Source: Apteryx mantelli
Taxonomy: Eukaryota; Chordata; Aves; Apterygiformes; Apterygidae
Length of the DNA: 64,000 nucleotides
Assembly (NCBI RefSeq): GCF_036417845.1
Contig: NC_089981.1
Location: forward strand, 25,626,001-25,690,000
Reading direction: 5' to 3'
Shown: one piece after another, positions 40,401-52,000 of the stretch
How positions within the stretch are numbered: the first letter of the stretch is position 1
Layout of the letters: every line of letters starts with the position of its first letter
Position numbers and translations under genes: made by a program
The notes under the pieces: model-generated
The model's input: the letters and a program-made list of their open reading frames with translations, nothing else
Databases searched by the model: none
What the model was told of the DNA's origin: nothing

Positions 40401-43400
40401 TTCTTACTTTTTATGGTGGCCACGGAAACAAAATTGTGAACTATGTTGCGGTAGTTTAATAATACTGTGTTTTAACTTTTCAGGAAATCTGTGTGGGAAT
40501 ACTGGGAAATATGGCTTGTTTCCAAGACATATGCATGTCCATTAGCAAAGATGAGAATCTTGGGTAAGTGTGTATGTGCTTTATACATGCATGTGTGAAC
40601 GTTGGTTTTAGTAACGGATTTTGGACTGAATAGGTGAATTTTAATTATTAAATTTTTCTTAAAACTAATAATTAGACTTGATAAAATGAATATGATGATT
40701 TCTTCTGTCCTGTTAAATGTAAGGAAGATAATTTAAACTAAATTTACTTATTTGCTGGACCGTCATGCAAAATATATTATAAAAGGAACTAAGTTTGCTT
40801 CCTTGCCTCATCTTCATTCAAGCCTTTTTGGCTAACTGTAACTGACTGAGAAGTGTTCAGTGAAGATAAAAGAAGGGATACAGACCATCAGTTCTTTGTC
40901 ATCACCAATGAAGCTCTTGAATTATTAATTTCTAAGTCTGGCAATATTGAAAAACTGGAGGTGCGTGCACAAGCTGGAAAGGCTGGCTTTAATCTTAGAA
41001 TATGGCTGTAGCTGTAAAAATTAATCTTTTTACAGTCTTTTTTCACAAAGATGTTTTTTATTAAAACTATCTTGAATTTTCTGCTTACAGCCAAGTGTTA
41101 TTGCAACGTTTGTGTGATTCAGACTCTCCAACTCTTCTGGAAACAAGCAGGTAGGACTTCTTAGTAATTAATATATCACTAATTAATATAGTTCTATGAA
41201 GAAAATTGACATCCTATCCCTTTGTCATTTTCACATTGTTCTGGAAATGATTTACTGTGGGCTCTATTTCTGTTTCCATCACATCAATGTAAATATTTTG
41301 GATTTACAGTGGTACGGTTAAAACCAATCTGTTGGTTTCTAATCTGTTAAACGGGCAATTCTTGTCTAGGTTGCTGTTAACTTGCCTCTCCCAGCCTGAG
41401 GTGGCCAATGTCTGGGTTGAGAGAATCCGCGAAAGCCCGTCTGTCTATGACTGTGTTTGCTTTATCATGTCAAGCTCTACAAATGGTAAGTTGCCATAGC
41501 AAGTTGTAAATTAGTGGATGTTTGCAGAAAAAGTAATCACTGAAGTATGCAATTTCAGCGACACGTGTTTTCAATTGGGAGTGCAGAATTTATAATAAAG
41601 TGGACCTCATGAATTTAAAGGACACCAAAATAAACTTGGGTTGCTTTTGCAGGGTTTATAGATGTATATAAGCTCAATAAAAAAACACACATAGATGAGT
41701 AAAAAAAGCTTTGTGGGTGATTAAAACAAACTGTAATGGAGAAACTTTAATTTGGCACAGTGAAGGAAAGGACATAGTCCTTATTAAGAGATATACATAT
41801 ATCACTATTGATATAAGACTTAATTTAAAATTTTTTTGGATCAGAGATGTATTTTCCATTTTTAAAACTACCGTATTTGAGGAATGCTAAGTGTTAAAAT
41901 GGTTCAGTTACTTTGTCAGCAGAATACTACATAAGCTTTGGTGTGTAGTCAGTGGTACTTAAGTCTCTTCTTTTTCTTGATAGCACTAATCTACTAATTA
42001 GACAACAAATAATGGAAACATTTTGAACAGCATTTATTTTGCAAGTTCGATTGAATTGTAACAGCAATAATCATTTGTCTAGAAATCCTGATAATTAAGC
42101 TTTTGGAATTTGAAGAATGCCAACTTTGCTGTTCTTTTTAAAAGATGTAATGCACAGAAATCACACTCAGTCCAATTGAAATCAGAGATCTGTTTAAGTA
42201 ATATGCTGATTGACAGGTGAAAGGTTAGCAGAAAACTGCATATTTAGGTACAAATTGTGGGGGTTATGATTTCAGAAGCTGAAGTTATGACTTTTCAGGA
42301 GCCTCAAGCTCAAAGTCTCTTTGCAGAATGAAGTTCCTACTTTGTAAATGGCATGATAAAATAGAAGGTGTCAGTAGGTTTTCCAACAATCCCTGTTTAG
42401 CAAACTCTTCACCTCATTTTTGCCACAAAAAGGAATTAAGCATTGTATCCGTCAGTAGATCATGAGTGAAACTAATATATTTCAGCCCTGTATTTGCTCT
42501 GAATACTTTTATATGTTAGCATTTTGTGAACTAATTTTTGCTCTTAATTTTTTCTGTTCTTGAATTTGATATATTCTTTCTTGTGCAGTTGAATTGCTGG
42601 TAAAAGTGGGTGAAGTGGTGGACAAACTCTTTGATCTAGATGAAGAGCTAATGTTAAACTGGATTAAAAATGGCACTTGTCAGTCCATGGGACCATCTAT
42701 AGACGATTCCCCTGAAGAACTTCCAGATTTTAAGATTGTGCCTTGTATACTTGAAGCAGCCAAACAAGTCCGGTATGTGTGCTTTTCTTCCAGTTTTGTG
42801 CCTGGGGAGACTCCTCATAACCTTGTTAAGGCCCATGTCTTGAAAATCTCTTTTCAGTGGGAGCTACGTAGTTTGCCAGGTTGGTAGAATACATATGCCT
42901 CTACTTATCATTTGAAATTAGCCAACTAGCTTGTAAACAAAGAGCACCGCAGTGATTGTTGGTGGTCTGTTGAGGATCTGAAACAAATTGAAAGTATAAA
43001 CTTCTCAGTAATCAGGTCTTTAATTTGGCTTTGGTTTTTGTTCTGTTCTGTGTAGCTCTGATAATCCAGAAGGACTTGATGTCTATATGCATATCTTGCA
43101 GCTCCTAACCACGGTGGATGAGGGCATTCAGGCTATTGGTAAGATAATTGAGTTGCTACATGTGGTGGGACCAAGAATGGCAATAACTTTTAGATCATCA
43201 GATATTTAATGGGAAAAAATGTACCTAGATTGAATTTGGTGTGTGGGTGTGGGTGTGTGGTTTGTTTTTTTTTTTTCCTTCTCAAGTGCAGGCTCCCGAT
43301 GGAGGAAAAGAGACTTGGAGTTTGCTTTATGACCTAGTTTGCCATGAACTCTGCCAACCAGACGATCCAGCAATCATTGTTCAGGAGCAGAAAACTGTAC

Positions 43401-45696
43401 TGGCCTCTATTTTGTCTGTATTGTCTGCTATGTTTGCTTCGCAGACGGAACAAGAATATGTCAAGATGAGGAAAAGCAAGTGATGCCTTTTTCTTGATTT
43501 TCTTTTTTTTCTTTCTTTTTTTAAACTATTTTTACAATTAACTTTATGTATATGGGGTGAGAGATGGTTAATTTATTACTCTTTACTAGCTGTCATTTCA
43601 GAACACAAAATTCAGAGAGATGCTTGAACACTGTAAGGTTCTTTACTAATGACCCTAAAAATCACATTTAGTTCAAAGTCCAGGCACAAAGAATTATGAT
43701 AGTAGAATCTGCAGATTGTGTTCAGTCCCCTCTGCACTGAGTAAAGTTTGATGCATGAAAATTGCATAATTCATCTTTGCTAAGATATGAGGTCTTGATA
43801 GTGGTTATTCTAAGAGAAGGAGCTATGGCATTTCCTTAAACGCATCTTTATCACTTGTTCGATCCATTGAGCAGTCTTTAGAATTAAAAGGCTGTCTTGG
43901 GAATGTGAGTCAGTGTTATTGCCCCACAGGACTCTGGAAAGGATTGTGCTTGCTCTAAGCTACTACCGGAGACATTCTCCTCATATTTCTTACCACTGAC
44001 ATGTAATTTTTATAGATACAGGTTAGCTTGCAGTAAAGAGTGGTTTGGGTTTTTTGTTATGCTTCCACTTGCCTTTTTAAAACATTCTTTGACTGATATA
44101 AACACAACAGTGTCAGTATATACATTCCTATATCCTTTGTATAAAACCTTCCTCTGTGTTTCAAAATTCTAATCTGTTGAGAACAGGTGGAGAAAAAATT
44201 TCGGTGTTAAACTTAGTTTCTTATTACTGTATATTAGATATGCCTCTGATCGGAAGCTTGATTCGTATCTTACAATACATGGAAGGCTGTGGGAAGAGGT
44301 CTGTGGATGACTCAAAGAAATCCAAACAAGATGAAACCGGAAAGGCAGAACTACATGAGGAAGACTTCCATTTGAAAATTTTGAAGGATATCTGCTGTGA
44401 ATTACTTTCTAATATGCTTCAAGAGCTGACCAAGGTAAAAATAAAATTTTAAGATGGATTCTTGCAGGGTAGGTAAGAAAAAAACCCATTACTATTAAGG
44501 GGGTATTTTTCTGTGATCTTTTCCCGTTGTGCAAGTTCCATACAGGAAACGGACCAGAGAATTGATGGGCAGGTCCATAGCACCATGTGTTAGAGGAGAG
44601 GGAGGCGGATGTTCTGAGCTTCTGTATGGTAATTTCTCTAGGTGTATGTCGCCAGTTCCTCTTGAATGGAAGTTAGTATGCTTAAGGAAAGATTGTCAAC
44701 CCCTCTATTATATTATCACCTTCTTAGCTGGACTTTTTTATTATGGGAGCATTAAGACTAGGACACCGTTTTCATACCTTTTTGACCTTTTTGTATTAGT
44801 TATGTCCGGTATTTTCATAGAACTGTTAAGTTCTGTTCCATGGTTGTTCTACCTGTTTGTGAGAGCGAAGTGCATACTGTACACACTGTGTGCGCAGCTG
44901 AGAGTTTGTTCCTTGACAGCTGTTCATGACATGATAGTTGTATTTCTCATCTTTTAATTTTTCAGGAAAATATATTAGAAGGACTAAACCAGGGACATTT
45001 AAATGAACAGACATGTTCCTGTGCATTTCAGAACCTCTTGCCTCTATATTTCACATCAGTGAGTATATGACAAAGTCTTTAACATAGCTGAAAAAATACT
45101 ACTCTGGTGGCATAGCCTTTCATAAGCAGATATAGACATATGACAAAATTGCTTATAAACAGGTAACATGCAATATTAGGCAATCTTATCTACTCCCTCT
45201 TCTAGCTTACTTTAGCCAGAACTTTGCCTAGATCATTGACTGATCCAAGGGCCAAACTGTGCTGAAGTAAATGAAGGTGTGCAAACTTAGGCTAGCTGAC
45301 AATTTGTCCCTTACAGTCTTATAGAGTGATTATAATCATATTTCCTAGGGAGCTTTTCTTGTGTGTTTTTAAACAATAAGGCAGGCAATAAATCCTTGTA
45401 TGTGTCAGACCTTAGGCCAACTGAAATTACAGGGTTTAGGAGGGAAGTATCTACTATGGAGCATTTTCCACTATTCTGTACAACGGCCATTCCTGGCTGC
45501 TGTTGGTGGGAAGATACAGGAGAGGAAAAGCCCTTAGACTAAGTTCAGTATAAGAATTGAGTTCCATGGAAGTGTGTTTTCTGTATTTGCAATTTATTTC
45601 CAGGTGGAGAGCTTCCTTGAAGTATTGCGTGAAGCTGATCAGACACTTGCTGACAATCTAGAAAAACGTTTCCCAAGCCTGAAGGTCCACACCTAA
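37307..45696 (+). CDS. SAAL1: SAAL1, serum amyloid A-like 1 (complete coding region)
   Basis: SAAL1 (also SPACIA1, linked in mammals to synovial fibroblast proliferation) is an intracellular helical-repeat protein named for its position and weak likeness, not an SAA paralogue in fold. The 12 coding exons are 37307-37423, 37554-37667, 38946-39029, 40484-40563, 41091-41150, 41370-41485, 42589-42772, 43056-43138, 43287-43475, 44238-44434, 44966-45058 and 45604-45696. They total 1410 nt, or 469 residues plus stop (human 474 as I recall). It starts [19 protein letters not shown] and ends FPSLKVHT. There is no signal peptide. Armadillo-like helices span most of the protein from about residue 78. 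The intron after 43475 is inferred to use a GC donor, since no GT donor there keeps the frame. The start ATG is in a good Kozak context (GGCGCCATGG). Confidence 0.97.
37554..37667 (+). CDS. SAAL1: SAAL1 exon 2, residues 40-77
   Basis: It encodes [19 protein letters not shown] and [20 protein letters not shown], which matches the human [20 protein letters not shown]. Donor GAG|GTAGGG. Confidence 0.97.
37956..37979 (+). repeat. C-run and (CA)n in SAAL1 intron 2
   Basis: A run of about 11 Cs is followed by eight or so CA units. This is a simple repeat. Confidence 0.9.
38946..39029 (+). CDS. SAAL1: SAAL1 exon 3, residues 78-105
   Basis: It encodes [19 protein letters not shown] and AKSKCPRLT. 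Acceptor TTCCACAG, donor ACT|GTAAGT. Confidence 0.97.
40160..40206 (+). repeat. (GT)n/(AG)n compound microsatellite in SAAL1 intron 3
   Basis: Imperfect GT units are followed by TA units, an A-run and about nine AG units (40187-40204). Confidence 0.9.
40484..40563 (+). CDS. SAAL1: SAAL1 exon 4, residues 106-132
   Basis: It encodes [19 protein letters not shown] and ISKDENL, a conserved ARM-like helix pair. Donor CTTGG|GTAAGT. Confidence 0.97.
41091..41150 (+). CDS. SAAL1: SAAL1 exon 5, residues 132-152
   Basis: A 60-nt exon encoding [19 protein letters not shown]. Acceptor GCTTACAG, donor AGCAG|GTAGGA. Confidence 0.97.
41370..41485 (+). CDS. SAAL1: SAAL1 exon 6, residues 152-191
   Basis: It encodes [19 protein letters not shown] through [13 protein letters not shown]. 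Donor AATG|GTAAGT. Confidence 0.97.
42589..42772 (+). CDS. SAAL1: SAAL1 exon 7, residues 191-252
   Basis: It encodes [19 protein letters not shown] through [11 protein letters not shown] plus two bases. Acceptor TTGTGCAG, donor GTCCG|GTATGT. Confidence 0.97.
43056..43138 (+). CDS. SAAL1: SAAL1 exon 8, residues 252-280
   Basis: It encodes [19 protein letters not shown] and VDEGIQAI. The intron that follows is only 148 bp. Confidence 0.97.
43287..43475 (+). CDS. SAAL1: SAAL1 exon 9, residues 280-343, inferred GC donor
   Basis: It encodes [19 protein letters not shown] through [13 protein letters not shown] plus one base. The acceptor is CTCAAG; the nearby GTGCAG is out of frame. Reading through the 3' end meets SK and a stop. 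The only boundary that restores the SAAL1 frame is AAAA|GCAAGT. Confidence 0.85.
44238..44434 (+). CDS. SAAL1: SAAL1 exon 10, residues 343-408
   Basis: It encodes [19 protein letters not shown] through ISNMLQ-type helices ending LQELTK. I place the acceptor at TATATTAG. An upstream AACTTAG (exon from 44217) would add seven codons in frame but has a poor pyrimidine tract. Confidence 0.88.
44966..45058 (+). CDS. SAAL1: SAAL1 exon 11, residues 409-439
   Basis: It encodes [19 protein letters not shown] and [12 protein letters not shown]. Donor TCA|GTGAGT. Confidence 0.97.
45604..45696 (+). CDS. SAAL1: SAAL1 exon 12 (stop codon), residues 440-469
   Basis: It encodes [30 protein letters not shown] and TAA. 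Acceptor TTTCCAG. Confidence 0.97.
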   Translation: MESFLEVLREADQTLADNLEKRFPSLKVHT

Positions 45697-47285
45697 GAAT
45701 GTACATGAAATATTTTCCATCTTCGGAATGAAGATTTTTGACTGTTTCTTTACAGTGTTTTAGAAGTCAAATTTTCAGTAAGTGCAGAAGAATAAGGCAA
45801 TGTCCTTACCAACAGATGACTTTTAAGATATGTTCCAGGTAGCCCAGATTAATGTAGGGTTAATCTGGTCTGCATGGGGAAGGAGGTTGCTGTAAGTTTA
45901 GTTCTGCCTCTTCCATCTTGTTTGCTGTGGTGATGAGAGACTGTTGATTTCTAGTTGCTCTTCTGCAGAGTAGCATTCTTTGAATAACTCTTGATCCTGT
46001 GCTTTTCAACTTACGTTGGAACAGCAAAATGGATGAAATGCACTGAGTTTAGTGTTTTAACATGATACTGGCCTTTTCCAAGTTGCTGTTGGCAGAAGGA
46101 GGATTGATCAACGGGAAATCTCGGATGTCCTCTGGTTAACAGGTCATCGTCTTCTTCAAACACCTGATAAAAACAGTTAAATTACACAGGGAAGAGACGT
46201 GTTTTCTTTTAGGTCGTATCCATACTTTGAGCAAATATTGTAGCAGAACCGTTTTGTCCTGCTCCTTTAAGATCTTTTCACTTCTTGTTTTAAAGCCTCT
46301 TCTGCACTGCAACTCTGAGTCACAGAATCTAGGGCCTGTGCGGTTGAAATGGGTGCGAGAATATCGTTATGGATGGTCTGTTCTTCGACTTCCACCTGTT
46401 GTACCCAGTCACCCAGAGTTAAAGTTGTAGGGCAGGTTTAGATTTAATCCCTGGCCTACTGGCAAACTTTCTCCTTTGTCTAAGCAGCCTGTGCTTCGGT
46501 TTAGGAATATAACATGTATCTGACAATTCTTTCCTCATTCATGTGTTCTAAGAATTATCTGTGAATGACATTAGAAATGTCATTTTAGCCTGGGATTTTC
46601 AGGGGAGCTTAAGGTGTTGGCTCACTTGTGGTCAGTGAATTCAATGTACAGTCTTCTCAAAATCCCACTATTAACTATGTTACATTTGAACTACATTTTA
46701 GCTACATGACATTTTTATATCACTTCCCTGCATGCAATGGAGCTAACGTTCTTTTCTGTGTCTAAAAAGATGCTTTAACCATACAGCAGCTCCAGCTGTT
46801 TCTGTAAATTAGTGTGGAAAACAGTTGGTCTTTATTATGTTTGAGATGTAAAGGAAAATGGGAGCCAGAGCATAGAGAATAACTTAATAACATACATGCA
46901 CATTCCCCTGCTATCCAGGATTTTATAGGCTTTAAATATTGTGCTGGGCCATGTTTTGTTTGCCCTGAGTTACATGTACATGTGGTAAGATACAGTATCT
47001 GTATATGTATATAGCCTTTTCATCCAAACTTCTAGTTTTCAGATTAATCTTCCCCTTGGGCTGCCAGCGACCTCTTAGTTGTTGGCAGGGGATTTAGATT
47101 TAGAAATATCTGACTTGTGTCATCAAAAAGAATTGCAATGGTTTCTATCAATTTTTGTATGCTACGTTTATTGGAGAAAACTGGTAACTGTGAATAGGAT
47201 GACAGCATTTTCCTACTACTTTGACAGTTTTTGGATATTTTCTTAAACCTACAGATTTGTAATAAAGTTTCTTTTAAAAAAAACT
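45697..47285 (+). other. SAAL1: SAAL1 3' UTR (inferred)
   Basis: About 1.6 kb runs from the stop codon to the first good AATAAA. I found no earlier canonical hexamer in this interval. Confidence 0.65.
47261..47266 (+). terminator. SAAL1 poly(A) signal AATAAA
   Basis: AATAAAGTTTCTTTT is the first canonical signal after the SAAL1 stop, followed by a T-rich stretch. Confidence 0.65.
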
Positions 47286-48553
47286 GTATGCTTTTCTTCA
47301 TTTTAAGTGTCAATTAAATTTATGTTTTCAGCCACTGGAATTGTCTGTTAGTCTCTTGACTATGTCATTTGTAAGAGCAAAATTGAACCTCTTCCTAACG
47401 TAAATGTCCTGTAAAATGTGTTGTCCTTTACTGGATATTCATTTTAACTATCTCTTGCTTTCTTTGCTTAGTTGGTTTTTATGACTTGGAAGTTAATGTC
47501 TCTGTCATACAGTTGTTAAATTTTTCTGAACTTAGCTTGTCCCAGGGTGCATCGTAAATATCTTTATAGTAATTCACCAAAGTTAAGAATTATTTCTGGT
47601 TTGCACCTCTTCAGATTTGGTGGTTTCCAGTGCTTGTTTAATGTAATGTACAAAAAAGCTGAGACAAGATCTGTTGTTTTATTTGCTTCCTTCTCTTTGT
47701 CAATACACAATTATCCAGTATTGGCTGATTAATTGTTAAATATGGTCTTACTAATTACAAGGAATGGGTGAGATACAACATATAAATATTTATTGCCTTA
47801 AGTTGGATGATACCTAACACCTGTCATGCAGCAGAAAAAAAGACAGATTTCAATCAATGGGGAAACAACTCGGTCCCATCTTCCCACTTTTCTGCAACAG
47901 AAGCAGCAGTAAAAATAGGTCTGTCAGCCTTATTTCAGCAGACTAATAATTCAGGTATGTCAAGAATTTTTATCCTTTGTAAACACAGTGGAACGGAGGC
48001 CGAATCCCCCTTTTGCCCCAGCAAGCAGCTGTTCGTGTGCAGTCTGTGCTGCAGGAGCGGGACAGCGCTGTCTTCAGCAGCAAGAGGCTGGGGTTGAATT
48101 GAACGTAAGGGAAATGTGGAGCGTTTGGGGCCCTCAGAAGTGGAAGAAACTTTCTTCGTGGTAGCCCATGATATTCGGCAGTGGTGCCTGTGTGTTACTC
48201 AGTCTTGCCAGCAGGGATCTCCCTTAGCTTGTGCTTCACGAACATCGTGTGTCTGTTTAAACTATAAAGGGTATTTTACCCATTTTTTTGTTTCCATCTC
48301 CTAGCCGCACTTTATCCGGCTGCCTGCTAAACCAGGTTTGTCTGGGCTAGTTGTTTCAGAATGCCTCTCTCTGTACAAGTGGGCGAGCAGCTTAATTACC
48401 TCCTTAACATCTTTCTTTGGGGAGAAAAGTATTTCTTAGTGCCTTGTGCAGAGTTCTGAAAAAAAAGCAAGGATACAAAGCACTGGACTAAACTAGCAAA
48501 CTCAGTCCCACTTGGACAGAGCTGGATGTGAATTTTGACATGTGGCACCTAGA

Positions 48554-48660
48554 TAATAGGAACTGAATAGAAATAATTGAACAGAAATAGAAATTTAATA
48601 CAATAGAAATTGAATTCTAATTGAATAGGAACAGCAATTCTACCTAGAGGTAGAAATTGG
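48554..48660 (+). repeat. Degenerate GAATAGAAATT repeat
   Basis: Several imperfect copies of a unit near gaatagaaatt (for example actgaatagaaataattga, caatagaaattgaattc and ttgaataggaac) occupy about 107 bp. Confidence 0.7.
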
Positions 48661-49969
48661 ACCAAAAGGGCTTGTTTTTAATTCAGGCTTAATAGCTCTG
48701 CATAATAATTTCATTCAAAGATATGATTACAACATTATTTTGATTCATGTTTATGCAAGATTGGCGTTTTCATTGCATGTAGTAGCTTTTTCCTGATGAG
48801 GCAAAGCACCAGAAAACCAAAAAAATTGGGATGTGGGGAAAAACAATGATACTAGAATGCTTAATCTGTCCTCTGACAGTGCGAGGAGGTATTTGTTGTT
48901 GCTATTCTAATGCTTTGCTCAGTATTTATGCCACAGACTTGTCATTTCAGGTAAACTAAACCACGAAACTTAGTGTGCTGGGAAGTTCTCTTCCTCACCC
49001 CTCTGTATTCAGGCCACTTCTGCTTTCTTAATTTTCTGCATTACATTTTTAGTTCATACTTTCTTATAACTGCTATAGTGATTCCTTCTTCTCTGAGATT
49101 GCATATCATATGTATTGACCTATTACAACCACAGTCACCCTAACCACAACACACAATATTTTAAATCTTTATTTGCAAGTCGACCATCTTCATAGTTTGT
49201 GACATTGGAATCAAAAGATAAGATACCTTACTAGTTTTGGGGTTTTTTTTTTGAAAATCCATGCCCTTTTCCACTAGCCTTGGATTATTTTGGCTATTAC
49301 TGAGTTAGAGTTATGAAAGCAGCAGCATCTTCATTTTATTTTTACTTAAAAGTTTATGTCTAGAGCAAAATGTCTTAGTCATAGTATTTCCTCAGCATAT
49401 CCTTTACTGTCCCCAAAAATGTAAATATTGTGCCTTTTTTCTTTTTAATACTGTTTACTTATTTTTTTGTTCTAGATGATGGTAAAATCAACCTGTTCTG
49501 CCAAACTCAGTGAGAAGGGAGGAACCCACGACACGTGGGGCATGGAGCAGTCTGCTGTAATATTACACAGTTTTTCAAAAGTCCTTCAGGTGAAGGCAAA
49601 CAAGAGCAGCGAGCAGCTGTGTGCTCCCTCCCACGTCGGGGCCGCATGCGTCAGTCGTACTACTGGTGTGCCCTCAGTTCGCAGCTGACAAGGCATGTGC
49701 TAAGTGAACCTGACATCACAAGTTCGGTAAAATAAACCAGGCTACTTCAAACCGCTGTCGACAGAGGTTTTGCAATGGGAAATACTGTTGTTATTCCTCA
49801 TTTTATTTCCCTCATGGATTCTATGATTTAACTCTACTCTTTACCAGACTAGATTTCAGCTCTGTGCATTATAAAAAGCTAATAGTGATAAGACAAAACA
49901 TTTTCTCTGGAGCTGTTATGAAGTAAAGTAAAATGAAGTAAATCAAGAAACCGTGGGGAAAACCCACTG

Positions 49970-50138
49970 ACTTTCTGTCTTTCATGCTCTCTTTCTTGCT
50001 CTTGCTCGCTCTTTTGCCCTCTTTTGCTCTCTTGCGCTCTCACTCTTGCTCTCTTTCTCGAGCTCTCTCGTTCTGGCTTGCTCTTGCTCTCTTGCTCTTT
50101 GTTGTGCTCTTTCTCGCTCTCTCTCACTCTTAGTTAGC
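49970..50138 (+). repeat. Degenerate CTCTTGCTC pyrimidine-rich tandem tract
   Basis: About 170 bp of CTCTTGCTCT/CTCGCTCTTT-like units. The apparent Arg/Glu/Ser-rich antisense open frame here is a by-product of the repeat. Confidence 0.85.
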
Positions 50139-52000
50139 TGGAGGTCTTAATGATGGACAACAGAAAAGTCTGAGAGCTTAATTTTATACACAGATTAATG
50201 CAAACAAAATTGCTTGAAAAGGTGATGGAAGTAGGATGTGGTGAAGAGCTTATAGAATTAAGGCAGTAATACCAGAGAAAGAAAAGAGATGTAGAAGAGA
50301 TACCTCAGAAAAAAATAGAAAAGGAAAAAACCTGGAAGAATTATGGCAAAGGAGAAAAATACTGAGTAGTTGTAATGTTGAAGGAAAAAAACATTAAATG
50401 TCAGTAAGAATGTTAGAATATTAATTTTTGTCCATATAGAATTTCTATTTTCAAAGCTGAATGTTCTTTGTAGTTTTTCCTGATCACATGGAAATGACAC
50501 AAGTCTGTCTAAGGTGAAGTCTAAACACCATGGCAAGTGAGTGAACTAGTGTGGCTTGATTTCCTCAGGTTCGGATGGCTGGCAGAGGCATGAGGGAGCA
50601 GAGCTGTTTCATGGCGGAGGTAAGGCAATTTCAGGTTTTTGCATGCCCCTGCATTGCATCTGGCCAGAGGTGAGATCTGAAAGCAGAGCCATAAAGGGCT
50701 GATGCTCATGTTGTGCACTGCTCTGAGATGAGCCCAGTGGAATGCAATGTACTCCCCATTTTGCTAACTAGTCGGGTGTCCAGGGGAAGGGGCCCACATG
50801 ATGCCTGTCTGTTTTTATTTGATGAGAACAAAATCTTGCTCAGTCTGGAATACCAGTTCCTACAACTACAAATCTGCAATTCTGAATCACTTCAGTGATT
50901 TTATATGAAAAGATATCTACCCAAGATTAAAAATGATTAATACATTCTGTTACTATTAGGATTAAAGTCCAAGCCTGGGATATAACACCCTCTTACATCC
51001 ATGTCACAGAGTGTGGAGTAGGCATGGTGACTGACTGACTGCAGGTTTATGCATGTAATAACTGAAGTCCCACGTTGTTGGCGCTCCAAAAGTTGATGTC
51101 CCTCCATCCAATTTCCAAGGAAATCTCAGAAAAGCAAATGCACCTTGACACTCTTCCGTGTTGCAATGATGGCAGCATTGTGCTTTAGATTATGCAAGCT
51201 CTGTTTTAATTTTGCAATGAGCTTGTATCAATATTTTTTTTGTTGTCATGGACATCATTTTTGGTGACAGCCCTATTTAAAGAAGTTGCAACATTAACAA
51301 GCCATCTGTTAACCTTCCATAGAAAGGAAACGCTTTTGTCAATTACTCTAATGAAATCACAAAAATCATTTCCTGGTCTCCAGTCATAGCCCAGTCATCC
51401 TATCTTCTGTCAATAGGAGGATATTGAAGCACACAGGAAGATACACGCGCACTTTTATCCTGCTCTACAATATAGCCATAGTGTTGTATTTTAGTGCAGC
51501 AAATTATAATTAGCCAGTGATGTCAAAGGATTTTTTTTCCCCATTAAAAATTCTCTGTATTGCACAAACTCTTATATTCAATCTGAGAGTTTCCTCATCA
51601 GTCAGACAGGAAGGATGGGCACAAGGACTGGGAGAAGACATTTTGAGTTCATGCCAGCCTCATTAGTCAAGATTTTGATTTCATGATATAAAAGTATACA
51701 AAGGAAGAAGCAACACTTCCACTTAGGGGGGAATAAACAAAATTGCTAAATGACTCGATTTTGTCATTTGGGATGTGGCCACTAGAATGGCTGAATGGAA
51801 GGAGGAGAGATAGTGGGTAGAAGAGACTGGAGTAGTGGGAAAGGGAAAAATGAGTGGTGAAAACATGGAAGAGCAAGGAAGGACTCGAGCTTTGCGAGCT
51901 CTGTAGATGGGACACTTAGTAAGGGCAAAAAAAGAAACATGGGAAATTGCCTGTGAGGTATAAAATGATGTAGGTCCAACAAAAATCTTTCAGGGACCAT

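Larger units (their letters stand above)
47290..52000. other. Intergenic, no gene recognised
   Basis: No exon-like conserved coding segment was seen. It contains an irregular GAATAGAAAT-type repeat (48554-48660) and a CTCTTGCTC-type pyrimidine tract (49970-50138), listed separately. Confidence 0.65.

Noticed and set aside
44529-44957. 142-codon hydrophobic open frame in SAAL1 intron 10, resembling a membrane protein
   Set aside because: T-rich intronic DNA yields Phe/Leu/Val-rich translations; no splice support and no family I recognise.
49879-50127. Minus-strand Arg/Glu/Ser-rich open frame
   Set aside because: Encoded by the degenerate CTCTTGCTC tandem repeat.
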